Shown: positions 12,861 to 25,102 of the stretch, piece by piece
How the letters are laid out: the number at the start of each line of letters is the position of its first letter
Numbering within the stretch: position 1 is the first letter of the stretch
Origin: Numida meleagris
Lineage: Eukaryota > Chordata > Aves > Galliformes > Numididae
Assembly (NCBI RefSeq): GCF_002078875.1
Contig: NC_034438.1
Location: forward strand, 67,241,446 to 67,305,445
Length of the DNA stretch: 64,000 bases
Reading direction: 5' to 3'
Translations under genes and position numbers: made by a program
The notes under the pieces: model-generated
The model's input: only the letters and a program-made list of their open reading frames with translations
What the model was told of the DNA's origin: nothing
Database searches by the model: none

Positions 12861-13045
12861 ATTTCTGAGAAACTCTTTTCCATCCTGTTCTTTCCCAGCA
12901 TGTACTGGTACACGCAATTGTTCCTCCAAAGGTTCAGACTGGTACTTGTATTTGCTGAACTGCATAAGGTTCCTGTCTGCCCATTTCATTTCTTTAGCCT
13001 TTTGAGGTTCCTCTAGCTGACAACACAAGCCTCTGGCAGGCAGAG
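12859..13045 (-). mobile_element. older CR1 LINE (reverse), 5' continuation
   Basis: On the minus strand this continues the reverse-transcriptase region of the old CR1 at 9542-10189. It contains the reverse of the cttttccatcctgttctttcccagc block, the ttgctgaactgcataaggttcctg block (protein F-N-K type segment) and the cccatttc segment. The right border is approximate because similarity fades after about 13040. Confidence 0.75.
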
Positions 13046-14581
13046 ATGCTTCAAAGTCAAATCCATCAAGGAATGTAACATACTGTTACATTCCAGATGT
13101 ACAACTAGAACATGTTAATCTAAATGAGAAGAATTTTAAATTTTAGATAAAATTTAAGCAGTTTGGTGTTATTTAAAATATCTCTAGAACTAATTATAAA
13201 TCCTTCTCTCTAGGGCAAAAATAGAGCAGTTATGCATGGAGGTTCTTTTTTACCTTTCTAAAATTTCAAAAACTGGCAATCCTAGATGAAAGACAGTGGT
13301 ATTGGCAGGAAATGAAATCATGTTTTTTCCCATTTGAAGTATCAAAACTCCTAAATATCAAGGTTGTGCAAGAGACAAGGAAAAGCAATGTCAACAGTAA
13401 GGAAAAAAAGTAGAACGTGTCATTCATTACCTATGACTCCTCAGTGGAAAAAAAGAGAAAATTTTATCTCATATCTCCTTGCACAGTATAGGCATTGCCG
13501 CTGGGTCTTTTTCCGTCCTGTATGGAATTTATTTTAAGTTGCCTTTTTATGTGAAATTCAGTTTTGGGAATTTGTACAGAAAAAGAATCCAACTCCACAA
13601 AATAATGTTCACATTTTATTATAGATTTAAGAACTCTGGAGTTTTAATTGTAGACCCTATAGCATCAGTTGTTATTATCAGAGTCATTTTTTCTTTGTGC
13701 AATACTGAAGGGAACTCCCAGAGAAAACTGATTATTGAATCTGGCCCATAACATACTGATGCATCCACTATGGTCAAAACATTCTTGTGTATAAGTACAC
13801 ATTAATGGTTTTTAAATTTAGGGGCCACGTACAATCTCTTATCTTGCTTTCTGGGGAACAATCCTGTGAAATTCTGTGAACCATTATGCTGCTTAAATTA
13901 TTTATATTCTTCTTATACTGTTCCTGATACACCTGGAAACCACACACACTGTGTGAATGGTACTCCAAAATTTGGATATGTTTCAAGAAAGCTTTTATAT
14001 GAAAAGATGTGCCTGTGAAAGGCATACATTCAATTATCAAATTATAATATCTATTCCTGTACTTTTTTCTCAGCCTTTTTATGAGTTCATTAAAAAAAAA
14101 AAAGCATCATTATTATTTCATTGATCCTAGAGACACTCAATGACTTCTTTCATTGGTCTTACTGAAAAGCAGCAAACTTGATTGTCATCTGATGCAAGAT
14201 TTTTAGTGCCTAGAAGTCTGTGAGATGATTTTCAACAAGAACAATAGAAAAAGTTCTGTCAACAGTTGTGTGTAAACAATACAAATTTTTGCATGACAAA
14301 GGCCTTAGTGTGATAGCCTGTAAGAAGAGGAAAGCAATCAAGGTAGAATGGAGGCAGAAGAGAGAAAAAATAGGAAGTTGAGTATCGCTATCATGAATCT
14401 GAATATCAATAATGTGGTCTTGTTGCTGACTCAAGTACATGATCTCTTCTGAGTACCTTAAACAATACGCTGCAGAGTAATTTGTAAGACTAAGGGAGAT
14501 ATATGTATTTTGATGTTTGTGTTTGTTTCATTTTTCTGTGTCTCCAGAGCACTGCGTGATATGTAATATTTTGTAGATGGT
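13046..14581. other. no recognisable feature
   Basis: AT-rich sequence with short poly-A runs near 14.09 kb. No open frame here shows a known domain. Confidence 0.5.
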
Positions 14582-15240
14582 TGTGGCCGTTTGCCCCCCT
14601 CCTCACCCTCCTCTCTCCAGAGTAAACATTTCACCATTAGCCTTGTTGGCGGTGATCACAATACTGGTTGCTTTCTGGCCTAGGCTAACTCGTGAAGAAA
14701 TTGTCATCTTGCCCTGCATCTAAGGACAGCTGAGTTAGCATCAGCCTAACCACAGTGCTGAACGCTGTCTGGCTTAAGCTAGATTTTGGAGGAACCAACA
14801 TCTAGCTCAAAACTGCAGTTGATATCCAGTACGACTAGAAGTCAACCATATTGCCCCACTGCAGCCAAGAGCCCTTTGAGCTATTCTGTATGACAGTGGG
14901 CTATAAAATAGGATCTCCCCTTGAGGAGGGATGCCTCTTGCCAGGGATGACACCTGCTGCAAAGATCCCTTATGCTTTCTTATCAAGAGGCTCCTTGCTG
15001 ATGCAGATCCTTGGTAAGTGACTAATAGTTTGTTAGGCTTTGTTAGCTTTTCTAAATTTATATCTTAGATTGACTGTGTACATGTAATTCCTTAGACATA
15101 AACTGTTGACCAAATCTGAGACTAGGAAGTGAATTCAGTTCCACCTAAACTCCTCTAAGAAGGAGTTAGAAAGTCAGGGGTGTCCACTGAATCTTGGCAC
15201 ATAAGAGCAGAGTCTTCTGGATCAGTGTGTTTAACCCTAT
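14582..15240 (+). mobile_element. candidate solo LTR of an endogenous retrovirus (borders uncertain)
   Basis: The stretch is less AT-rich than its surroundings and is built like an LTR. It starts TGTGGCCG, has a pyrimidine-rich block, and carries a TATA box (ctataaaata, 14901-14910) about 320 bases in. Downstream there is a region with a small inverted repeat (actcctctaagaaggagt). Possible 3' ends are the ggcaca near 15203 or the tgca near 15250. I could not find a matching target duplication for any pair of ends, so the copy is either old or wrongly bounded. It could also be an unrelated repeat or a unique promoter-like region. Confidence 0.4.
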
Positions 15241-16610
15241 CCCCTATGCAGTAAATGATCAAGTCTAACTTGTCATCTCAAATCTTAATTCGCTGTCTTT
15301 TGTACAATTAAGCTTTGTCAAATCACTATTTTATATCAATAAGTATATTGCTGTTTCTCTCTTACAAGTGAAGCGTATTGTTCCATTTGTGACAATGGTG
15401 GAATGGAGAAAGTGTATTGGTACAGAAGTTCACCACAGCTATTCTCAAAACTTTCAATTTCAGTGATTATAACAACCTACAGTGACAGCTGGAAATCCTG
15501 AAAATGCTATGCACATGCTCCCAAAGGTTTTACAAGTTAATCTGACAGGCCACCAGGTAGTTTTCTCCATATGCTCTGTTACAAAAAATCTACTTTATGC
15601 CCTCAGCTTTTATTCCCATATGTTGTCCAGTTCAGTTATGATGTCACTGTCAGCTTATTGTATTTCTCATAAAAAATACAAAATAGCACACTTACAGCAA
15701 CTGGGAGCTCAACATAATATTGTCAGTCTGGTCTTGGTGAGTCTTATGCCAGCAACTCATGGCAAAAATTGTATGTCACTAAGGTTATCCCTCAACCCGA
15801 AGGTTATTATGGTGGATTATCACTGAATGTACCTTCCCATTTCCGTATTTCTAGCTGTATAAACAGTAAGAACATTCCCCAGTTGCTGCGTTTCTACTTC
15901 TAATCTTCATTCTCCGTCACTCTCTTTTCGCTTTGGAACAGGCAGAGATAGCTAATGCTTCTCTGTTTGTTTTTTCATTGTAAATATGACTTTAAAAACC
16001 TTTACACTCTCCTTCCCGCACACAAAGAGAGACACATAAAAACACAACTGTAAATATGCAGTTCCATCATTCAACCATTGGAATTTGTTCCACATAACTA
16101 ATCATTCTTTGACTTTCTTTTTGTCTTTTCACAATCACTACACACTTTTGAAATCCACACCAGGATTGACTTGATCTTAGAATTGAAAGGCCTGCATTTG
16201 ATCACATGATGGTATAAGCTTTCCATTTTCTTTAAATGCTACTATTTTCATATGATAGTCAATTTTGAATTGATTCTCACCCAGAAAATTTACAGCTGTG
16301 TTTTGCTTGGATGTTAATTGCATATTTTTACTAAATATTATTATTTTGCTACCCTGTCATTCAGTTACAACTTTCCTCTGCAGCTCTTCACAGGTAAGTT
16401 CCTTACTCATCCAAACAGGTCACCAAACTTTGTATGCTTATTGCTTATTCTTCTTTTACTCTTGTTCTGAAGATCTTAAATACATTTCAATTCTGCAGAA
16501 TGTCTTTTTATTGAAGTCCTTTGAGTTTCCAGCATAGAATAGTTCAGCAGAAGTGAACTGCCTAGGAAGCCAGGCAATACTCTGTTTCTGCCAATGATTG
16601 GTTTTCCAGT
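15241..16610. other. no recognisable feature
   Basis: AT-rich sequence. Short unrelated open frames on both strands; nothing resembling a known gene or repeat. Confidence 0.5.
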
Positions 16611-17195
16611 TGTCATGGTTTTGTGATTTTTTTGTTGTTGGTATTCCACATCATAACATCATGTAAAGCACTGGCAGTTAAAGAGTGAATGTCCTGTTTT
16701 CTGCGGGCTGCCTTTTTTGGGTGCTTGGTTCTCCAAGGGGGAAGGGAGGAGCTGCACTCCCCAGGGGTCTTTGCGTTGAGAGTGGCTCGTGAAGCCACCT
16801 GGCAGACCGGGAGTTTTTCTCTTTGTATGCGGTGAGGAAGCACGTGGTCCCCTGCAGCTTACGGAGTAAGAATCGCAGCTTTGAACACTCTCTGTTTTGA
16901 TCTGCTGGCCTCAATTTCGATATCATATTTAGTAAATTAACGTTCCTCCTCAGATTGTTGCCGCTGTTTTGTTTTAGATCCATCTACGATCTCCCTACCT
17001 TTCCCCTTTTCCCCTTGTTTTCCACAAGGTGTGGGTCCGCGGGTCCCCTGCCACATTAGCCACGGGACCGGTTCGGGCCGGCCTCTAAACCGCCGACAGT
17101 CTTTTTTTTCTCCTTCCACTCTTTTCCAGGCCAGTGGGCCTGTGGGCCTGCTGTCCCCCTGTCTTGGACACAGATCCATAGATAACGCCGTGACA
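16611..17195 (+). mobile_element. solo LTR of an ERVL-type endogenous retrovirus
   Basis: The element begins TGTCATGG and ends CCGTGACA, giving the 5-bp terminal inverted repeat TGTCA/TGACA. It is flanked by a perfect 5-bp direct repeat CCAGT (16606-16610 and 17196-17200). A 5-bp duplication is typical of class III (ERVL) elements. No gag, pol or env sequence adjoins, so this is a solo LTR left by recombination between two LTRs. The 3' half is rich in CpG and C/G runs compared with its surroundings. A closely related LTR on the other strand lies at 30.2-30.7 kb. I see no clear TATA box in this copy. Confidence 0.9.
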
Positions 17196-19376
17196 CCAGT
17201 TTTGTTAATTCACCTTAAACCTGGAATTGATGTATTCTTGATCTCTTTGAAAATCAGATCCTAGTGAGTTTCAGTTCCAGTACTCAAAACTGGAAATTAA
17301 GTATGCAGAACTGAATTAATTTAGAAGAGTTTATAATTGCGTGCCTGAAATATCAAAGTCAGTCAGTAACTAAGTCATGAACAAGCATAATCCTCCTGAA
17401 GTCAGGAAATTTGGCATCACTTTGTAGTTGCCAGTCTCCTGACTAGAGCTTCCACTCAGCAGGGCAAAAACTTCTCTAATAAACTAAATCCTTCCACCAG
17501 GCAGAAAAATTACTTATCAAAGCATGATGAAGTCTGACAACACTGCCTCACAAAAACTTCACAAGTATCTTCCACCTATGCAAGTCCATAGCATAGAAAG
17601 GATTCAGTGTTTGCATGCCTGATTGACACAAGATTGATAAATGATATATGTTGTCTTTGGGACCAGAGTCCATCCCAGGCCTGAAGAGCAGAAAAGAAGG
17701 CAATGCTCATAGACTATGAAGGCGTGTAGGTCCTAGCTGTAATTTTACTCATACTCAGGGAAAGAAAAATTAACGTTCATTGACTTGTCGGGATCATCTT
17801 GCAAGAACACAGAGAAACATGAGAAAAAATCTGCCCTTGTAACTGCATTAAGGAAAAGTACTGGAAACTAAAAGTACTGAAACATAATAAAACACTTTTA
17901 CAGAACTTAAGGTTGCCTTTCTTTCATTGCTATCATTTTAAGTTGAGTTGAGTGCAGCAACAAAAAAGGAAAGCAGTAGAAGCTGTCACAATGATATAAT
18001 AGATACTTTGCAGAAAAATTAAGAGTTGGGAATGTCCAAGCATGTGGTTATTTTATTCTTTAACATTGTTAGAGTGCTTTATAATCAGATCTTAGAAATT
18101 ATTTGTTCTGTTGGCATGATACATGTGTTCTTGGTGTAATGTGAAGTAGACTTGGAATCCTGTGCCTTACTATTTTATTTTCATTACAGCAGTACTTTGG
18201 CCTTCGAAATTTTTCTTGGTTGAAAAATAATGGTAGAAAGAGTAATAGCATTTTTTTCTTTTAAAAGAAATCTCCTTTATGATATGTACAGCTCAGGCAT
18301 TAAAATGTTTGTGGAGATACTCTTTCTTGGTATCAACAAGGACTGCAAAACTTGTGGACACGAGATAGAATATTCACAGAAATACATAGTTTTGTAGTAA
18401 CAAAATACAAGATAGTGACACCGTCACTTTTATTCCACTCTCTCTTGGTATTTCGGTGAACTATTTAGAGTAATGAGATGAAGAGAAACTAGTGCCTTCA
18501 AAAAGTATTTGAAGAAGAAGTTTGATGATTGTCAGAACCTTGAGGGGAGTGCACAATATTAATAATAATAATAAATAAAAATTTCTAGTAACTGCATTAA
18601 GTGCTTAAGAATTTTTTTTTCACAGTAATTACATAAATGATGCCCTAAGAAACAATTTAGTGAATGATTAATCTGTAATGTTGACATTACAAGCTAATTG
18701 TTTTGGCCATTGTGTTTTTCTTAGAGTAACTGACTCTTTTCATCTAATAATAGTTTTTCAGGTATGCTCAATGTTTTTTATTTTGTTGCACCGAAGAAGC
18801 TATTCAGGTAATGATCCTCCATCTGAAAAACTCAATAGCTCTACCTTGATATAATGTACATTAGCGGAACCATTGTAGTTCGTCGTGCCAATGGCACCTG
18901 ACATTGGTCTGACAGTTTCTGATATTTCAGAATAAACTGACAAAGTTGAGTGACAGTATATTTTTTAATGGAAGAAAGACAACGTATTAAGTATTCATAT
19001 GATAGCCAAAAGAGCTATCTGCTCACCAGTGTATCTTAAAAATTCCCAGCTGTATGTGTAACATACATACACACATAAATAGAAGGCATTCTTTGAGATA
19101 GCAACCATACTTAGATATTTTGATAAAGAAAATTTCTTCCAATTTGAATGAGGGCAGGGTCCTCTAAGGTCTGATATTCGTCCATAGGAAGTTAACAACA
19201 TCAGTACTTTCTGGGAAATGTATAACTAGAGATCAGAGTGTTCAAATCACAGAACTGTTCTGACTGGAAGGGATCTCCACAGAATTCCTGTGAAACATCT
19301 TGGTCAGCGAAGGATCAGCACTGCATTCAGAATGCGGAGCTTAGGACTCCTTCTAGCCAGGTCTCAAGGACAACCA
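17196..19376. other. no gene recognised; faint CR1-like end near 19.25 kb
   Basis: AT-rich sequence with an (AAT)n tract at 18556-18580. At about 19246-19290 the words cacagaactgttctg and ggaagggatctcc resemble the reverse of a CR1 3' end, but the match is too short to annotate separately. Confidence 0.4.
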
Positions 19377-19476
19377 NNNNNNNNNNNNNNNNNNNNNNNN
19401 NNNNNNNNNNNNNNNNNNNNNNNNNNNNNNNNNNNNNNNNNNNNNNNNNNNNNNNNNNNNNNNNNNNNNNNNNNNN
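19377..19476. other. assembly gap (100 N)
   Basis: Exactly 100 ambiguous bases, the conventional size for a gap of unknown length. It adjoins a tetranucleotide array that probably stopped assembly. Confidence 1.
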
Positions 19477-19477
19477 A

Positions 19478-19573
<96 letters not shown>

Positions 19574-19574
19574 A
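19477..19574 (+). repeat. (AAAG)n microsatellite
   Basis: About 24 perfect AAAG units directly after the gap. The true array is probably longer and continues into the unsequenced part. Confidence 0.98.
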
Positions 19575-21346
19575 TACAAAACAATCACTGTAATCACTTT
19601 GGAAAGTGTGTTTACTTGTTTTGATGTTAGGTCACACATCTGCCTTGTGCTACAGTATCTCAGTCACCTGCTGTTTGTAACAGTACTTCGGAACATTTAA
19701 GAATATCTTATTAGCAGTAGACTTTAGAAATAAATGTGGATGGGGCTAATAAAAAAACTTCATTACTGGGATAACTTTTTCTGCTGTGTTGTATGTATTG
19801 TTCCAAAAGATAGGTGATGAAAAACCTAGCCAAACTTTTATGGCTTGGGTTTCAGAAGGGAGAGTCAAAACTACATCACTAAACTTTACTCTTACAATTA
19901 TAACCAAACAGCTCACAAATAAGCCAGACAACTATGAAATAGATAACATACAGTTAATTTTTATTGCCAATTTTGTAATTTAAACTAAAAATCTATGAAC
20001 AATGTTATCTGATGAAATATTCTGCAGAAGTATATAAATCTCAAGGAGAAAGTTAGTTTTTGGATTTGTTTGAGTGTACTTTTTCTTCCAAAATCAACTT
20101 CATTTTATTTCAACAAGACTTTTTTCATGTATACTTTTAAATAAGTTTGATTATTTTACTGTAGGCATACAAAAGGGACAGAAGTCTTCATTATCATTCA
20201 TGGATCTTATTCGTGTTTTTGTTGTTATTGTTGTTGTTAGTTAGCTAGTCCGTTTTTTAGTTTGTTTTGTCTTGCTTTGTTTTGTTTTGCTTTCTTTGGA
20301 GGGAGTCTTCTATAGACTTTAACTTCAAGCATATCATAAATTCAGTATAGTGTTGCCAGGACAAAATAGGAATGTATTTGAATTAGAGGAACTACAGAAT
20401 TTATTACAAAAAGTAGCATTGTTATTTTGTTGTTTCAATGAAGTTTAAAAAAAAAAAACAAACAACATGAACTACTCTTATGTAGTGTTTTTCCCCCATT
20501 CTAGATCTGAGTTGTGCATGGCCCTGTTATTGGCACTTTGGAGTAAAACACTTAGCTCTGATCAATTGAAAGATGCTCAGTTAAGTCCCAAAACACATTT
20601 GTCTGGGGAACATGTGATTTAAGAAAAGAAGAAATAGATGGATGTTGAAAAGCTGTTTAGCTGAGTCTGATATTTTACTTTTTAAATATTAATTATGCTT
20701 TGGACTTCTTCCTATTTACATACTTACAGGCTTGTTTGGGACATAAATGGTGCTATTTTGTCTAGATAAACTCACAGAACAGCTTTGTAAGATACAACTC
20801 TCTGCAGCTGGTAATTTTTGGCAATTAACATTATGAATTCTTGTCACAAGGGTCTTGGGGAAGGCATTTCCAGTTTTATACTTACCTCTATAAAATGAAG
20901 GAAAATGTCAGAAATGGTGGGCCCACTGGAGAGCATAATTTCTGGGAGGAAAAGTTGCCAAATGTTAAAATTGCCATATTTATGGACCCTGTAGAAAATG
21001 AAGGTCTGAATCCACTTCTTGGTGTATATTGACTGCTAAAGATTTTTTACATCTTCTTGAACAGTCCATGATGATAAGAAGCTTTAAGTATTCCTCTCAT
21101 ATATGGCTTCAGTAAAAATCTTGAAGCTTAATATAGTTTTGCTTACAAGTACTTCTGATTACGATTAGTGATACAGAGGGAGGAGTTGTTTTATATGAAA
21201 AATTGATTCCTTATCATTCATAAATTCTCTCTGCTGTCTTGAGGGGAGGAGAAGAGCGCAAAATGGCTATGTAAAAAATTTTAAATGTTTTTTTGCAAAA
21301 ATTTGTCTAACCTATCCTGTTCCAGAGCAAGACATTCTTATACACC
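19575..21346. other. no recognisable feature
   Basis: AT-rich sequence with T-rich simple tracts near 20.22-20.29 kb (GTT and TTTTG runs). No supported gene. Confidence 0.5.
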
Positions 21347-21888
21347 TTAAGTGGTGGGTTGACTCCAGCCAGCAGCTCAGCACCACATGCACTCACTCCT
21401 CTGACCCAGTAGGACAGGGAAGAAAAAAGAAAGAGCAAAAGAGAGAAAATTTGCACGTCAAGATGAAGACATTATCCTCTGTGAAGAAAACAGAATAAAT
21501 CAAAACAAACAAACAAGAAAATAAATAACATGATGTAAAGTCAGTCACTCAGCACTTCCCACAAGTAGATTAATACCCCACCTGTTTCTGAGCAGTGCCC
21601 ACCTGCCTGCCTACCTCCTCTACACTTTCCATCTTTATTCCTGATCACAATGGCAGATATGTGATATCCCTTTGGTTAGTTTGGGTCACCGTCCTGGCTG
21701 AGTCTCCTCCTGCTCCCTTGTTTACCTTGTCTTACAGTCTAGAGGGTCAGAATGCCTGGATGTTATGCAAGCATTTACTCAGCAATAACTAAAAAAAAAT
21801 TGTGTTATCAATACTGCTTTGGTTATAAATCCAAAACACAGAGTCATATGCACTGCTGTGAGTCTAACCCAGCCAGGCCCTCATGACA
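21347..21888 (-). mobile_element. old ERVL-type LTR (reverse)
   Basis: Read on the minus strand, the copy starts TGTCATGAGGGCCTGGCTGGG at 21888 and follows a common avian LTR pattern: ttttggattt, gttgataacaca, ttagttattgctgag and ccaaagggatat segments in order. It closes with the reverse of gtggtgggttgactcc. Flanking pentamers do not match, which fits an old insertion with eroded target duplications. There is no adjoining retroviral coding sequence. The family assignment rests on recalled consensus. Confidence 0.8.
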
Positions 21889-24568
21889 AGTCTCCAGTAA
21901 TATATCAAGTTTTAGGTGGCTTTTTTTTTTTTTAAGTCCGGTTATGCTTCATTCAGAAGCACTGCAGTAATGAACTTTGGCAGTGCTGTCTTGCAGAGGG
22001 AGAACAGAAAGGAAGAGAAAATAGCAGCCATTCACACTCGTATATTTTTCACACTGCAGGTATAGTCACAAAGTCCGATGGCAGCTTAGTGTGTCTTCTC
22101 TGTCTCTGTCCTGAGCTGTCCATGTGTAGTGGTAACACCTATCCTTCAGGTGAACCAGCAACTACCGCCCCATACTGCTGTGGCTGTATGGTTTTAGAGA
22201 CAGAACTACAATATAATTATCCTCTACTTGGTCATATAGATACATATCATTTCTAAAAGGTATTACCTCTATGATTAACAACCAGACTACGTAGTCCTGC
22301 AACATACCATCTTATTTAGTGAAGACTCAAGCTCTGATAGTATCCTTGCTGGCAGCCAAACTTGAGGAAACCTAAAGGGAAGCTTGCTCAGAGCAGCTGG
22401 CATGAAATGGACTGTAGGAAATAGAGTAGGCCTGGGAAATAATGTGATCATTGTCATCTTGGCTGACCCAGTGGGAACTGACCCAAACACCTGCAGAGCT
22501 AAAAGTCTATGTTAGAGAGCCATGGCACTCTACCTCAGGCTGTCTTTATTCCTATGAAGCTCAGGCCTTGGTGAGGATCTGGAGCCTACCTCCATCGTGA
22601 GTATGCTATGAATAAGGATGCTAGTTGGAATAGCGATAGAGAGAAGACTGTATGTTGTAGGCTGCAAAAGCAACAGCTGAAGCTGAGTTACTTCAGTTCT
22701 GATTTTTTTTTTTAGTAAAACTTTTGTGCAGAAGTGTTGTAGATGAGGTGTGCATGATTAAAAGTTTTCAGATCTAGTCAGAAACTAAGTTTTAAAGCTT
22801 TGAAAAATAACTGAACAGAATCTTAACTGAGCTTTCTCTGTGTCTGACACAGTGCATCAAAGCACTACATGGCAGAGAATTTTAATGGCTCATAAAGCAG
22901 CTGAAGCATGCTTTCTTCTTCACTGATTGAGATTTGGGCTGCTTTAAGAAAAAGGCTGAAAAGTTAATTTTCTACATACGTTACTTTGTTTGCTTACTTT
23001 GGTTTTGCCTGTCGATATAATTTTGTACTGAGGGATTTCCAAACCACACTGAGCAAAAGAAGAATTTCTAATTGTTAGGCAGCCTGTGTGCTTGTGCAGA
23101 GTCACCAGTTTAACTCCCTGCATGTTAATAACACTGCAATATCCAAACCTTATAGAATAATTCTGCACTACCTCTAGATACAATAGACTATTTTCACTGA
23201 TCACATTCTATGTCTAAATATTAGGTGGAAGCCTAACAACTGCTAGATTTATTGTATAAATGCTGCAGTGCTATGCTGTCCTTTCCATGCTAAATTGAAT
23301 TACACCAAATATCTGCCGCTGGGCACCAAATGTATAAATATCTCTGGATGGGCTAATTCAATTTTTTTTTCATCCTATTACCATTCTTACAAAGTAAATG
23401 GCCTCAAAAAAAAGCAAAAACAATCAAAAAACTTTATTACTATACCTCTTCAATAGTATCATTTTGTCTCAACCATCTTTATTACCCTTGCTTCCTCCAA
23501 GGACACTTCAACTTCCATTTGAAACCTTTAAGATTCCCTGTGGTCTCATGATATTTCTACCATCTGGAATACTGGAATGTTTTCTGAAATTAGATGACCT
23601 GAAGATTTCATCCACAGATGCAAAAATGCAAATCTTTAAATATGCATCTGGCTCTGAAATAGAGTATCTCAACACTGAGCACCCAAGACCCTGCACTGGA
23701 GGATCAGGGACCCAATTTTCAGGGACCTGCCTGCAATTTGTACTGCTTCCTTTTTTGGCAGCCAAACTCAGTGAGCCTCCAGCAGTTCATAGAACTTCAT
23801 TTTTAAGAAAAAATTCAATTCAAAAATTCAATTTAAGGAGAAATTCATTTTTAAACTTTCGCTAAAATGCCTGTGCAAATTTTGTCCAGATTAAGAAAAG
23901 ACAAGAGGAGAGGAAAGGTAATTAATATGTTTAAAAACCCAATAAACAGGTCAAGGGCAACTTTAGAGTTCGTCAGTGAGGCAAATGGTGGAATAAGAAA
24001 GGGTGGCTGGATGACTGCTTTGACAGGTGATTTATGAAGAGTCCTAGCGCTGAGTGAACGATGAACAATATGTATAGAAGTGAAAATGATGTATTGTAAT
24101 TTAATGCCCTGTATCTCAACTAGGAAGTAAATGATAGCAACTAATTTGGACTCAGTTATGTAAAATAACTCCATGTTCTGTGCTGCATACTAAACACCAG
24201 ATGAAAGGGTCAGAGGACATTCTTGTATCACAAAAGCTTTTGCCCAACCTTTCTGTCTTTAACCTTGATAGCAAGCATCACGGCTAAAGTTATTACTTAG
24301 TTAATTAAAGTTATTACTTAGTTAAATTATTACATTAGTCTCCTCTCTTCTCATTGCTTCCCAGCCCCACATTCTTATAAGTGTCCAGGAATCTGTGTGA
24401 TATAGATTACAGATTACATGTATCAAACTTGTTGCACTACAAATTCATCTTTTTGATAACAAATGCTTAGTGTTTTTCTGTCACTTGGAAGATGTTTAAA
24501 CCACTCAGTACTCAGCATCTCAGTCAAATATATCTGTTTAACTTGGCAGATGAAGCTGAAACATAACA
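21889..24568. other. no gene recognised
   Basis: Mixed AT-rich sequence. A 21-bp unit, taaagttattacttagttaa, is duplicated in tandem at about 24285-24327. The segment at 21.96-22.2 kb is richer in GC and could hold an unrecognised repeat. Confidence 0.5.
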
Positions 24569-25102
24569 GTTGCTCCAAAAGTAATGCCTCCTGTTTTATT
24601 ATGTTGGCCCACCATATCAGTGGTGGATGTTGGTGGCATGGCAGTACCTTCCCACCAGTATCCCATTACATTTTACCAGTGCTGGAAAGATGGCAGCAGA
24701 GGGGCAGTCTGAAAGAATGATGACTGACATGGAAGTGCAGATGAATCAAAGGCGTGTCATTGAATTCCTCCATGCAGAAGAAATGGCACCCATTAACATT
24801 CATTGATGCTTGCTGAAAATTTATGGAGACCAGCCTGTGGGTGTGAGCACAGTGAGGCAGTGGGTGCTGCGTTTCAGCAGTGGTGACAGTGACAGTGGTC
24901 ACCTCTGCTAGTGCAGATTTTTATGAGCACAGCATGCAGGCAAAAGTTTGTTGCTGGCAAAAATGCACAGCTGATGATAGTTACTGTCAAAAAATAGTGT
25001 TTTGTAGCTGAGAATTTGCTCTGTCAAATAGCGTTATTGTGCCTTTTGTATTTGTTGAAGCTTCCATGGAAATAAATAGGAGCATTACTTTCAGTGTGAC
25101 CT
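24569..25102 (+). mobile_element. Galluhop-type mariner, internally deleted copy 1
   Basis: The left end (gttgctccaaaagtaatgcc) and right end (aataggagcattactttcag) are imperfect inverted repeats matching the Galluhop mariner family. Downstream of the left end an open segment starting at 24729 reads as the N-terminal helix-turn-helix part of a mariner transposase. It holds an in-frame TGA at 24804-24806, where copy 2 keeps CGA. The sequence then jumps to the last transposase residues near 24910. The whole DDD-type catalytic core is absent, so this copy is non-autonomous. Its length, about 0.53 kb, is under half of a full element. Confidence 0.85.

Noticed and set aside
16611..17195. GC- and CpG-rich patch as a possible gene promoter or CpG island
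   Set aside because: It coincides exactly with a solo LTR that has matching target duplications, so no host promoter needs to be assumed.
19246..19376. CR1 3' end (reverse) before the first gap
   Set aside because: Only about 30 bases resemble the family; mentioned in the surrounding entry but not annotated as an element.
19238..19700. Lysine/glutamate-rich and serine/phenylalanine/leucine-rich frames around the gap
   Set aside because: They consist of N-run placeholders and (AAAG)n translation.
23398..23865. 155-codon plus-strand open frame as a host exon
   Set aside because: No domain, low-complexity start and end, AT-rich composition, and competing frames on the other strand. I could not support it as coding.
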